DNA of 64,000 bases from Candidatus Woesearchaeota archaeon (GCA_018696595.1 JABHQW010000005.1:1-64000); one strand, 5' to 3'; shown: positions 37,037-46,560, counted from the first letter of the stretch. The notes: generated by a model from the letters alone, not told the origin. Program-made: numbers and translations.

Positions 37037-39067
37037 ATGGTCGAACAAGATACTGATATAAAATTAAACGAAGTATTTGCAGGAAAAGTAGTGAGGAAAG
37101 ATTTAACTAAAACTTTAGGTAAAAGTGAAAATGTTCCAATATATGTAATAGAGTATCTTTTAGGGCAATATTGTGCAACTGATGACGATAATATCATAAA
37201 AGAAGGATTACAAAAAGTTAAAAATATTTTAGCAGATAACTTTGTTCGACCAGATGAAGCTGAAAAAGTAAAATCAAATATCAGGGAAAAAGGATACTAT
37301 ACTGTCATTGATAAAGTCACAGTTAAATTAAATGAAAGACGAGATGTTTATGAAGCAGAATTTTCAAATTTGGGATTAAAGGGTGTTGAAGTAGAACCAA
37401 ATGATGTTAAAAGATTTGAAAAACTTCTTTGCGGAGGTATTTGGTGCATTCTTAAAATAAGCTATTCAACTGAAGAATCTAAAAATCCATTTATTATTGA
37501 AAGTTTAAAACCAATTCAAATTGCTAGTATGAAAATTCAGGAGTTTATAGATGCGAGGGAAAAATTCCAGACTGAAGAGTGGATTGATGTTATTTTAAGA
37601 TCTATAGGGATGGAACCAACTCAATTAGAAGAGAAAACTAAATGGCATATCCTGGAAAGACTTGTACCTTTAATAGAGAATAATTATAATTTAGTAGAAC
37701 TTGGCCCAAGAAGTACAGGAAAATCTCATGTTTACAAAGAAATTTCTGCCAATTCTATTTTAATGTCTGGTGGTCAAACTACAGTTGCAAATCTATTCTA
37801 TAATATGTCCACTAGAAAAATAGGTCTTGTGGGTTATTGGGATGTAGTTGCATTTGATGAAGTTGCAGGAATGAACTTTAAAGATAAAGATGGAATTCAA
37901 ATCATGAAAGATTATATGGCATCAGGATCATTTGCAAGAGGAAAAGAGGAAAAGAATGCTAATGCTTCAATAGTATTTGTAGGTAATATTAATCAAAGCG
38001 TTTCATCATTGTTAAAAACTGCACATCTATTTCAACCATTTCCAGAATCTATGAATAATGATAGTGCTTTCTTTGATAGGATTCATTACTATTTACCTGG
38101 ATGGGAAGTTCCAAAATTTAAACCAGAACATTTCACAGATAGATATGGATTTATTGTTGATTATTTTGCAGAATTTCTAAGGGAAATGAGAAAAAGAAAT
38201 TTTAGTGATCAAATTAGTAGCTATTTCAAACTTGGTAATAACCTAAATCAAAGAGATGTAATTGCAGTTACAAAAACATTCTCTGGATTAATGAAATTAT
38301 TGTATCCTAATCAAAAAGCAACTAAAGAAGAAATACAACAAGTTCTTGAATATTCACTTGAAGGGAGAAGAAGAGTGAAAGAACAACTAAAGAGAATGGG
38401 AGGGATGGAATTCTTTGATGTTAATTTTTCATATATAGATAATGAAACTTTAGAAGAACATTTTGTAAGTGTGCCTGAATCAGGAGGAAACAAATTAATT
38501 CCTGAAGGAGTTATGAATCCAGGACATATATTCACAGTAGGATATGCTAATGGTACAAAAATAGGTGTCTATAAACTTGAATTACAAGTAGTTAATGGAA
38601 CAGGAAAATTTGAAAAATCTGGTTTAAACTCTAATGCCAAAGCAAAAGAAGCCGCAAATACTGCAATAAATTATTTTAAAGCAAATGCTAAAAACATTAG
38701 CCAAATGATCAAGTATAAAGAAAAAGATTATTTCTTACACATACAAGATCAGTATGGTGTTGGTCTAACTTCAGACATTGCTCTTGCATACTTCATTAGT
38801 TTATGCTCTGGATCATTAAATAAGCCAGTAGATGAACAATTAGTGGTGTTAGGTACTATGACTATAGGTGGATCTATTAATTCAATAGAGAACCTAGCAG
38901 ATCAATTACAAATATGTTTGGAAGCAGGAGCAAAGAAAATATTATTGCCTATGTCTTCTGCAGGAAAAATGTCTTCAGTACCTCCGGAATTATTTAGTAA
39001 ATTTCAAATTGCATTTTATTCAGACCCAATAGATGCAGTTTACAAAGCATTGGGGTTTAATCATTAG
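37037..39067 (+). CDS. brxL: BrxL, Lon-like AAA+ protein
   Basis: 'NLVELGPRSTGKSHVYKEIS', 'WDVVAFDEVAGMNF', C-terminal Lon-like 'VLGTMTIGGSINSIENLADQLQICLEAGAKKILLP'. Confidence 0.92.
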   Translation: MVEQDTDIKLNEVFAGKVVRKDLTKTLGKSENVPIYVIEYLLGQYCATDDDNIIKEGLQKVKNILADNFVRPDEAEKVKSNIREKGYYTVIDKVTVKLNERRDVYEAEFSNLGLKGVEVEPNDVKRFEKLLCGGIWCILKISYSTEESKNPFIIESLKPIQIASMKIQEFIDAREKFQTEEWIDVILRSIGMEPTQLEEKTKWHILERLVPLIENNYNLVELGPRSTGKSHVYKEISANSILMSGGQTTVANLFYNMSTRKIGLVGYWDVVAFDEVAGMNFKDKDGIQIMKDYMASGSFARGKEEKNANASIVFVGNINQSVSSLLKTAHLFQPFPESMNNDSAFFDRIHYYLPGWEVPKFKPEHFTDRYGFIVDYFAEFLREMRKRNFSDQISSYFKLGNNLNQRDVIAVTKTFSGLMKLLYPNQKATKEEIQQVLEYSLEGRRRVKEQLKRMGGMEFFDVNFSYIDNETLEEHFVSVPESGGNKLIPEGVMNPGHIFTVGYANGTKIGVYKLELQVVNGTGKFEKSGLNSNAKAKEAANTAINYFKANAKNISQMIKYKEKDYFLHIQDQYGVGLTSDIALAYFISLCSGSLNKPVDEQLVVLGTMTIGGSINSIENLADQLQICLEAGAKKILLPMSSAGKMSSVPPELFSKFQIAFYSDPIDAVYKALGFNH

Positions 39068-39075
39068 ATGTTAAA

Positions 39076-42000
39076 ATGACAAACGAAATAAAAACTCAAG
39101 TGGATAAAGCATGTGTGATACTTGCAGGTGCAGGAACTGGTAAATCTTACACTATTAAACAAAAAGCCAAATATCTCGTTGAAGAATTAAAGTATAATCC
39201 TGAAGAAATCCTTTGTCTTACTTTTTCAAATGAAGCAACTAATTCACTAAAGAAAGGAATGCAAGAAGAGATTAATTCAACAGAAGATGTTGATGTTAAA
39301 ACATTTCATGCATTTTGTGCAGATATATTAAGAGAAGAAGGTCATTTAGTTGGCGTTCAAGAAGGTTTTGAGATATTGCTTCCTGATGATGCTAAGATTT
39401 TTATGCATAAATATTTAGAAATTAAACCTTATTGGTCAAACAGATACATAAACACAATATCTACTGCAAAAGATTTTGGTATTAGTATAGATGATATTAA
39501 AGGACATTTGAATAAATTAAAAGAGAACTTGTCTGGAGATAATCTTGAAGAACAAACAACTGAAATGAAAGTTGAATTAAAAACTCTTTATCTTGAAGAA
39601 AACACTAAAGAACTTAGGGAGCGAAAAAAAGAAATACAACAATTCTTGAAGGGATTTGATAATTATTCTAGATTAAAAGAATTTATCAAAGCATGGGATG
39701 ATTTTGACAATTTAAAAAAAGAAAAAAATTATCTTGATTTTTCAGATCTTAATTTTTTTACATTAAAATTATTTAGAGAATTTGGTGCAAAAAAAGATAA
39801 ATACAAATATGTATTTATAGACGAATTTCAAGATACAAATAAATTACAATTTGAGTTAATAGAATTCATTGCAGGACAAAATATCACAGTAGTTGGAGAT
39901 CCAAATCAATCAATTTATGGGTTTAGAGGATCGTATAAAGAAAGTTTTGAACATTTTAAGAAAGTTTTCAAAGTAGAAGAAGTTCATAAACTTGATAAAA
40001 GTTGGAGATCACCAAATCAAATTCTTAATGCATCTCATGAATTAATAAAAAATAATTATGAAAATCCTGAAGATTGTATTAACATTCAAAATGCTAATGG
40101 GGATGAAGGCGATAAAGTTAATGTAATTGAACTTGTAAATAAATATGAAGAAGCTAGATATATTGCTGATTTAGTGCAGAAAAAGATAGATGAAGGAATT
40201 TCTAAAGATGAAATTTGTATTCTTCATAGAACTCATAAACAAGCTGAAGAAATAAAAAAAGCATTAGAACTTAAGAACATACAATTTATTTCAGCAGGAA
40301 AAATAGATCTACTTCAAAAAAGAGAGATAAGGACAGTAATAGGATATTTAAGCATATTATCAAATTTAATTAATAGATCTGGTACTGGGGAACAGTCATG
40401 GTGGGATTTATTTCATTTTCAAAATACATTAAGTCCAGAAGACTCAGTTAAAATTGGAAGATATCTTAAAAAACATAACAAACATGAAATGCCTATAGAA
40501 GATCAAATAGGGATCGATGAATTATTATTAAATTCTATCTCAGAGTTGAACCTATCGAATGAAGCAAAAGTAATTATAAAAAGAGTAGTTGATCTGTTAA
40601 GAGAAATACTTAAATCTTCAAACAAGCCATTACCAGAGATAATCCTTGATATATTTGAAATTTCTGGATTGAATAGGGCTTTTAGTCATCAAAGAAATAT
40701 TCAGAACATTGAAAGTTTAATGAATTTAAAAAAATTCTATGAAATTGCGAAGAATTATTATAATTTACATGAAAAAAATCTAACTGAATTTATTAAGTAT
40801 CTAGAAATGGTTGACACTTTAGGAGTTAGTATAGATGCATCAAAAATATTACACATTGATGCTGTTAGATTAATGACGATTCATGCGTCAAAAGGATTGG
40901 AATTTGATGTAATTATAACTTGTAATCTTGCAAAAGATAGATTCCCTGTTGGTAGGACAAGGAATGAACCATTAATTCCTAAAGAATTGTTACCAGATTT
41001 CAAGGCACAAATAGATGATTGGAAAGAAGAAGGTCTTAATGAAAAGGAAATTGAAAAGAAAATAAAAGATTATGATAAGTCTATTCAATTATTTGAAGAA
41101 AGAAGACTTTGTTATGTAGCTTGGACTAGGGCTAAGAAGGAATTACATTTAACTTATGCAAGAAGTTATAATGATGAACCAGATTCAACGACAAAATCAA
41201 TTTTTTTAGACGAAATAAAATATACTGAAACTTGTGAATTTGTAAAAGATGATGAAGAAAAATCATTATTGATTGCACCAAATTCTAATTATGAAATTTA
41301 CAAATCTATGTTAAAAAATCAATTAATGAACTCTTTAGATACTGAAGGCGTAGATGATTTGAAGAAAAGATTAATCACTTATTTGGTTTGTAGGGATAAA
41401 AAATTAATTGAGGATGATTCATCAGATAAAGCTGAATTACAAAGGCATTTAGATAAATGTAATGAAGATGTATCTGGAATTAAATTTAATTCTTCAGATT
41501 TTACATTTAGTCCAACAGCATTAATTGAATATTCGGAATGTCCAAAAAAGTTTGAACTTAGCAAGATATATCAAATGCCTCAAAGAGGAGATTTTGAATC
41601 AGACGGTGGAGGGGCATCACTTGGATCTTTTATTCATAAAGTCTTAGAATTAGGAGTAGATCAAAAAACAGACAAATTGGAAGGATATATTGAATTAGCA
41701 AAGAAATTAGTTAAAGATAATGAATGGGAATCAATAAATATTAATGATGCAATTCCTTTAATTGAAATATTCTGGGAGAGAAATAAAAATAAAATAAATG
41801 AAAACTCCAAAACTGAATTAAAACTGCCTGTAGAAATCGAAGGTTTTAGATTTTTTGGCCTTGCAGATAGAGTAGATACATTGGATGATGGAACAGTTGA
41901 AATTGTGGATTATAAAACAAATAAAGATGCGATACCTCCTAAAAAAAGGGCATTGCAATTAGGTTTTTACGCATTAGCTCTTCAATCAAAAGGATTCAAA

Positions 42001-42252
42001 GTTTCAAAATTAACATTAGATATGTTAAAACTTGATAAACCAATTGAAATGAAAATTGAAGGTGATGAAGTTATTGCAGTATTGGGTTGTAATAAATCAG
42101 CCAATTTCAAATTATCAGAATTAAAAGCAGAAATAGTTGAATTAACAAAAAGTATAAAGAACGATTATGAACATTCGTTTGATTGTACTGATGATGAAAA
42201 TTCATGTAGATTTTGTGGGTATAAATTTTATTGCCCTAAGTGGGATGAATAA
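39076..42252 (+). CDS. UvrD/RecB-like SF1 helicase fused to Fe-S PD-(D/E)XK nuclease domain
   Basis: 'VILAGAGTGKSYTIKQKA', 'YVFIDEFQDTN', 'VVGDPNQSIYGFRG', 'MTIHASKGLEFDVI', 'YVAWTRAKKELHL'; C-term 'SPTALIEYSECPKKFEL', 'VEIVDYKTNKD', 'CRFCGYKFYC'. Confidence 0.9.
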   Translation: MTNEIKTQVDKACVILAGAGTGKSYTIKQKAKYLVEELKYNPEEILCLTFSNEATNSLKKGMQEEINSTEDVDVKTFHAFCADILREEGHLVGVQEGFEILLPDDAKIFMHKYLEIKPYWSNRYINTISTAKDFGISIDDIKGHLNKLKENLSGDNLEEQTTEMKVELKTLYLEENTKELRERKKEIQQFLKGFDNYSRLKEFIKAWDDFDNLKKEKNYLDFSDLNFFTLKLFREFGAKKDKYKYVFIDEFQDTNKLQFELIEFIAGQNITVVGDPNQSIYGFRGSYKESFEHFKKVFKVEEVHKLDKSWRSPNQILNASHELIKNNYENPEDCINIQNANGDEGDKVNVIELVNKYEEARYIADLVQKKIDEGISKDEICILHRTHKQAEEIKKALELKNIQFISAGKIDLLQKREIRTVIGYLSILSNLINRSGTGEQSWWDLFHFQNTLSPEDSVKIGRYLKKHNKHEMPIEDQIGIDELLLNSISELNLSNEAKVIIKRVVDLLREILKSSNKPLPEIILDIFEISGLNRAFSHQRNIQNIESLMNLKKFYEIAKNYYNLHEKNLTEFIKYLEMVDTLGVSIDASKILHIDAVRLMTIHASKGLEFDVIITCNLAKDRFPVGRTRNEPLIPKELLPDFKAQIDDWKEEGLNEKEIEKKIKDYDKSIQLFEERRLCYVAWTRAKKELHLTYARSYNDEPDSTTKSIFLDEIKYTETCEFVKDDEEKSLLIAPNSNYEIYKSMLKNQLMNSLDTEGVDDLKKRLITYLVCRDKKLIEDDSSDKAELQRHLDKCNEDVSGIKFNSSDFTFSPTALIEYSECPKKFELSKIYQMPQRGDFESDGGGASLGSFIHKVLELGVDQKTDKLEGYIELAKKLVKDNEWESININDAIPLIEIFWERNKNKINENSKTELKLPVEIEGFRFFGLADRVDTLDDGTVEIVDYKTNKDAIPPKKRALQLGFYALALQSKGFKVSKLTLDMLKLDKPIEMKIEGDEVIAVLGCNKSANFKLSELKAEIVELTKSIKNDYEHSFDCTDDENSCRFCGYKFYCPKWDE

Positions 42253-42271
42253 AATTATTAATAATTAAGAG

Positions 42272-42514
42272 GTGTTTATTATGGATAAAAAAGAGGAAAT
42301 TCGTAAAAAAACTTTAGAAGAATTGGAATCTATGAAGGATAATGTAGATAATGCAATTAAGAATATTAAAAATTTCGAAGGAGTTGATTTTGGATATGAA
42401 GTTATGCAAAATGGTGCGTTTATAACAAATATAAAAAATATTATGGATCTATTAAAAGATGATAGATCATTTAATGGTGATTTTTGGGTAATAAAGAATG
42501 AAAAAATAGATTGA
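42272..42514 (+). CDS. Small hypothetical protein at end of BREX operon
   Basis: ORF track; co-directional 20 nt after helicase-nuclease. Confidence 0.5.
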   Translation: MFIMDKKEEIRKKTLEELESMKDNVDNAIKNIKNFEGVDFGYEVMQNGAFITNIKNIMDLLKDDRSFNGDFWVIKNEKID

Positions 42515-42520
42515 ACAAGT

Positions 42521-43294
42521 TTAGTTATACAAAACAATAATCTCAAATTCTTCTTTATCATGATTAATCGCTTGCCAAAGAATATTACATTCTGAATTTA
42601 ATTTCTCAGTACAGATCTCTGCAATTTTATTTATTTCATCCAGAGAAGTATTTTGTGGAACTTTCATAGCAATAAGGTAGTTTGATATGCCTTCATCCTT
42701 TTTTATCAGTTCGTTTAGTTCAGAGGGTTGTTTGAACGAAAAATACGACATCTCACAAGCTTTGTCTAAGACTGATTTATGAACATCAATGAAATCAAGT
42801 CCACAAAGTCCTATTCCAAACATTACTTTTTTCCATTCTCTAAAATTAGGATTTTTTGATAATTCTTCATTATTTTGAATTTTCAAATTAGGTAAATAAT
42901 ATCTATTAACAATGTCTCCTCTTTGAATGATTGTTTGAGCAATTGCGTTAAATTGGTTCTCGTATGATTCAGTTATTTGTGGTATTGGTAATTGATAAGG
43001 TTCTTCATTTTTCGCACCAAACCAACATCCTTCAATTGTTGAAACAAATTTATCATCTTGCTTCGCAATCTTTAACAAAATTAATCCATCAGAAAAAGTT
43101 ATGCTATCATCTTCCCAAGATTCAACATCAAGTTCGTGAGGTATTTCAAATTCTTTATCATTTTGTATATCATTAAGAATCTTAAATACAACTTCTTTGT
43201 TTTCTGGTTTTTCTTCTAATAGTATATGGGCAGTATTAACTACTTCTTCTTTCAAATCTTGATATTTCATTAGTGGATCTGTATATTCTGTCAT
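42521..43294 (-). CDS. Unknown protein; C-terminal half resembles FtsZ C-terminal domain
   Basis: 'WKKVMFGIGLCGLDFIDVHKSVLDKACEMSYF' and 'SNYLIAMKVPQNTSLDEINKIAEICTEKLNSECNILWQAINHDKEEFEIIVLYN'; no tubulin GGGTGS signature. Confidence 0.4.
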   Translation of the reverse strand: MTEYTDPLMKYQDLKEEVVNTAHILLEEKPENKEVVFKILNDIQNDKEFEIPHELDVESWEDDSITFSDGLILLKIAKQDDKFVSTIEGCWFGAKNEEPYQLPIPQITESYENQFNAIAQTIIQRGDIVNRYYLPNLKIQNNEELSKNPNFREWKKVMFGIGLCGLDFIDVHKSVLDKACEMSYFSFKQPSELNELIKKDEGISNYLIAMKVPQNTSLDEINKIAEICTEKLNSECNILWQAINHDKEEFEIIVLYN

Positions 43295-43424
43295 TTTTTA
43301 TGCCTCAAAACTGTCAAAAACTGTTCCCTTTTCTATGTTTGATATATGGTTTTACCAAAGCAAAAGGGAAAACTAATCATAACTATATGAAAAGTTTAAC
43401 TACTAATAAAAGCTTTTGTTTTTT

Positions 43425-43769
43425 TCAGACTTTTATCACGATGGGGCTTTTTGGAATTTCATCCAGATTGATTATTTGCCAACCTCTACGCTTCCAATGT
43501 ATGACTAATCTTGATTTTACTGGAGGATTTGCTTTAGCTGTATCAATTAATTTCTGAAGTTGCTCTTTCATCTTTGTATCAACAGTCAGTTTTTCTTGTG
43601 AAGTGCTTTTCACTTCATCCAGATAGACTTGACCATCTTCAACAGAGATTACATCACAAACACCGAACTGTCCACAGCCACTTCCAGCAATCCTTTGTGC
43701 AAAACCAGAGCAATTCACAATCTTAACATATTTTCTTTCAGAGTCCTTGATATGTTTTTGTGAAATCAT
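43425..43769 (-). CDS. Hjc/PD-(D/E)XK-like nuclease
   Basis: 'VCDVISVEDGQVYLDEVKSTS' D-Xn-ExK pattern; ATGA overlap with recombinase. Confidence 0.55.
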   Translation of the reverse strand: MISQKHIKDSERKYVKIVNCSGFAQRIAGSGCGQFGVCDVISVEDGQVYLDEVKSTSQEKLTVDTKMKEQLQKLIDTAKANPPVKSRLVIHWKRRGWQIINLDEIPKSPIVIKV

Positions 43770-45061
43770 TTTTGCACCTCTACAGATTCTTGAGCTTCTT
43801 GAATCAATTTTGTGTTTTCACTAATGTCTCGATTCATTATTTTCATCAATTGCTCTTTTATTGCTGGATTTTGCAACAATTCCATAAGTGCTGGTTCGTA
43901 TCTTTCAAAGCCACTAACTTTTTTCTTGTAGTTGCCTACTTTGTCTGTAAGCATTTTGTTTTCAATTATTAGTTGATCGTTGATTAATCTTTCATCCATT
44001 GATTCAGATTGAAGTATTGCTCTTTCCGAAGAAAATATTTCGTTCATAACTTCAGAATTTTTTACTCCAGCTCTTTTGTAGTAGATGTCTGGTACTCGAC
44101 TTGCAAGATTCCAACCAAATCTGTAGCAAAAGTTTTGGTATGTCTTGATTCTTGTTGCGTAATAGGTGGCACTTGATGCCCTGATTCTGTGTGGAGTTAC
44201 ACTTTTACCTAAAACTTTCATTCCTTTTTGATAAAGTTTGGTTCGTATTGCATCATAGCTGTAATTAAACAAGTATGCTTCTTTGTTGTTTGGGTCTGTA
44301 TGATGTTTTTCAATATACTTTAACAAGTAAATGCTTGACAAGTATAATCCTATGGTTCTTCCATTGCCACTTTTTGCAATTGAGTTTGTTATGTTTATTG
44401 AAACATATCTTGCTTGTGCATTTGGATAAACTATATCTTTAATTTTTAGGTTAAGAATCTCGTTTATCCTTGCTCCAGAATCAAACATTAACATTACTAA
44501 AGTTTTCATCTTGAATTTGGTGAATGAATCTTTCATCAATTGGAGTTCATCTATTGAGTAGATTTGTCCTTCTGGTCTTGGTTCGTAAGTATCCATCCAT
44601 ACTACTTCTTTTGGATAAAATTCATTTTTGCCTTTTAGCCATTTCCAAAATTTTCTTATGACTTTCTTGATGGTTGCTTTAGTTGTTTCTGCATATTCTT
44701 TTCCAGTTAATGGTGATACAAGGATTCCATCTTCCAACTTTTCAACAAAATCTCTCATATCTTGTTCGTTTATTTCTCTGAACTCTTTTCCTTGCATCCA
44801 TCCATCAAAATTTCTTAAAATGCCCATTACTCTTAATGCTCGGCTTTTACCTATTGACCTTTTTTCTTGCTTTTTAGAGGGGTCACCAGTTCGCATATCT
44901 CTTAAATAATGCAAAATGTCACTTTTGTTCACACTTTTACTATCTTCAAAGAATTTAGTTTTGGCTTTATCGTACACAGATTCGTGGTCTTGTATCCATC
45001 TTCGCCCATTTTTGCCTATTCTATCTACTACTGTTTCTACAATTTGTACTTTAGTTTCCAT
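43766..45061 (-). CDS. Tyrosine recombinase/integrase
   Basis: 'FDSGARINEILNLKIKDI', 'TPHRIRASSATYYA', 'VPDIYYKRAG' catalytic R, HxxR, Y. Confidence 0.88.
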   Translation of the reverse strand: METKVQIVETVVDRIGKNGRRWIQDHESVYDKAKTKFFEDSKSVNKSDILHYLRDMRTGDPSKKQEKRSIGKSRALRVMGILRNFDGWMQGKEFREINEQDMRDFVEKLEDGILVSPLTGKEYAETTKATIKKVIRKFWKWLKGKNEFYPKEVVWMDTYEPRPEGQIYSIDELQLMKDSFTKFKMKTLVMLMFDSGARINEILNLKIKDIVYPNAQARYVSINITNSIAKSGNGRTIGLYLSSIYLLKYIEKHHTDPNNKEAYLFNYSYDAIRTKLYQKGMKVLGKSVTPHRIRASSATYYATRIKTYQNFCYRFGWNLASRVPDIYYKRAGVKNSEVMNEIFSSERAILQSESMDERLINDQLIIENKMLTDKVGNYKKKVSGFERYEPALMELLQNPAIKEQLMKIMNRDISENTKLIQEAQESVEVQK

Positions 45062-45223
45062 TTTTTTATTCCTCCTTATCGGAGAAATCCAGAATTAGAA
45101 TCCTCAACTTTTTGCCACTTTGTGGACAAGTTTCGTGTCTATGGATTTCAATGATTTGGTATTATCAGTCGCCCTTTGCGTGAACTTGCTTTCAGACGAG
45201 AGATAATAATAGCCCCACGCGGA

Positions 45224-45265
45224 CTTTCAAATCTTCAGGAAGATTTGTAGTCTCCCTAAAGGATA
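45224..45265 (-). other. tRNA-Gln T-loop intron at about 59/60 (42 nt)
   Basis: Removal restores the T-arm; UUCA/UGAA pairing with bulges AA^U and AG^U. Confidence 0.75.
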
Positions 45266-45286
45266 TTTGAACCGCGGTCAATGCCT

Positions 45287-45305
45287 CTCTTTCCCAATAA
45301 AGGGT
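45287..45305 (-). other. tRNA-Gln intron at 37/38 (19 nt)
   Basis: BHB: CUUU/AAAG central helix, 3-nt bulges GG^A and AG^A, flanking CCC/GGG and GCC/GGC. Confidence 0.85.
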
Positions 45306-45394
45306 CCAAAGGGCACTATGATAGTCCACTACACCATGGGGCTGTAAGACTATCTTTGTCTAAGTTCTTTATAAAATTTTTGGATAATCTTTCC

Positions 45395-45781
45395 TCAATT
45401 CCCCTTAAACTTTAAGGATAAGGAATTAATACAAAAACGTTTACCCGTAGGTTTTGGGCCATCACGAAACACATGACCTAAGTGTCCACCACATTTCTTG
45501 CAAACAACCTCTTTTCTTGGAATTAATAGTTTAAAATCAGTTTTAAATTCAACAGCATCTTTCTTAGCATCATAAAAACTGGGCCAGCCACAATTAGAAT
45601 CATATTTAGTGTTAGAACCAAATAATTCATTACCACAAGCAGCACAAACATATTTTCCTTTTTTATTATGCTTAACATACTTGCCAGAAAAAGGCGCTTC
45701 TGTTCCTTTCTTTCGAAGAATATGATATTGCTCTTTAGTAAGTTTATTTTTCCATTCTTGTTCAGAAGTCATAAACACAAG
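45395..45781 (-). CDS. msrB: Peptide-methionine (R)-S-oxide reductase MsrB (start approximate)
   Basis: '[15 protein letters not shown]', 'CAACGNELF', 'GWPSFYDA', '[29 protein letters not shown]'. Confidence 0.92.
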   Translation of the reverse strand, partial: LVFMTSEQEWKNKLTKEQYHILRKKGTEAPFSGKYVKHNKKGKYVCAACGNELFGSNTKYDSNCGWPSFYDAKKDAVEFKTDFKLLIPRKEVVCKKCGGHLGHVFRDGPKPTGKRFCINSLSLKFKGN

Positions 45782-45846
45782 TAATGCTTTTCTGCTTATA
45801 TAATTTTCTTTAATATACAATCTAAAAAAAGAAAAAAATGCAAAAA

Positions 45847-46269
45847 TTAAATCCCCAACGTTTGCATTAAAACGTATTGTTGTTTCTTGCTAATCTCTTG
45901 ACCTGCAAGAACACTATCGTAAATATTCTTCTCCTCTGATGTCAAAGCATCCATAATGCCCGGACAATCAGATTCCAGTTCACCCATTCTAGCAACAACA
46001 ATGCTTGGATCTAAAGTCTGCGTTAAATTCGAAACTATCCGTCCTATCCGCTCAATATCTCCACTATTTGCACTCTCATGCAAAATAGCACCAATATCAT
46101 CAGCAGGAAGAACCTTTCTGAGATTCGAATCACTAGAGATGGTTCTTCCAATCGCTCCAAGATTATGCGCTCTTACCTCACTCTCAATCATTCCACGAAA
46201 GCCGTACTGGTGAGCCACCAAAACAGTACAAATCATTCCAATTCCAATCAACATTAACATTTCAATCAT
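45847..46269 (-). CDS. Hypothetical protein with N-terminal TM
   Basis: ORF track. Confidence 0.55.
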   Translation of the reverse strand: MIEMLMLIGIGMICTVLVAHQYGFRGMIESEVRAHNLGAIGRTISSDSNLRKVLPADDIGAILHESANSGDIERIGRIVSNLTQTLDPSIVVARMGELESDCPGIMDALTSEEKNIYDSVLAGQEISKKQQYVLMQTLGI

Positions 46270-46560
46270 TTTATTTTACCTCCAAAGTATTTTTATTTTT
46301 TATTAATCTCAAAACCAACAATTTAATTTGCCAAGAACTAATTTTCAGACCCCATCAATTCCAGAATTTATTTTCCAGAAACTGTAAGAATTTATATTAG
46401 TTCTAATTGTATTTAATAGAAATAGTGCCAACTAGTAATAAGAAAAGTTCCTTTACCAATACTCATCGTAGTTTTCATAACTATAAAGAATCAGTAAAGG
46501 TATAAGTTACTTCCCCCGAATAAATGAGTCATAATAAGAATTAAATGATAAGAAAAGATA

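Larger units (their letters stand above)
23121..45224. mobile_element. Candidate integrated element carrying replication-type genes, BREX operon and tyrosine recombinase
   Basis: Recombinase next to the 3' end of tRNA-Gln; degenerate direct repeat TAGCCCCGTTCAGAC (23121-23135) vs TAGCCCCACGCGGAC (45210-45224), 11/15 identical; cargo differs from flanking host genes. Confidence 0.5.
45210..45343 (-). tRNA. tRNA-Gln(TTG) with two introns (37/38 and 59/60)
   Basis: AGCCCCA/TGGGGCT acceptor, GTGCC-CTTTGGA-GGCAT anticodon arm after removing 45287-45305, CGCGG-TTCAAAT-CCGCG T-arm after removing 45224-45265. Confidence 0.85.

Noticed and set aside
43760-43972. Plus-strand Phe/Leu-rich ORFs over the integrase
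   Set aside because: Antisense to a well-supported tyrosine recombinase; typical AT-rich mirror ORFs.
46386-46550. C/D-box sRNA in the intergenic region (GATGA, CTGA, CCTTTAC/GTAAAGG)
   Set aside because: Boxes are imperfect and in the wrong arrangement; not enough support.
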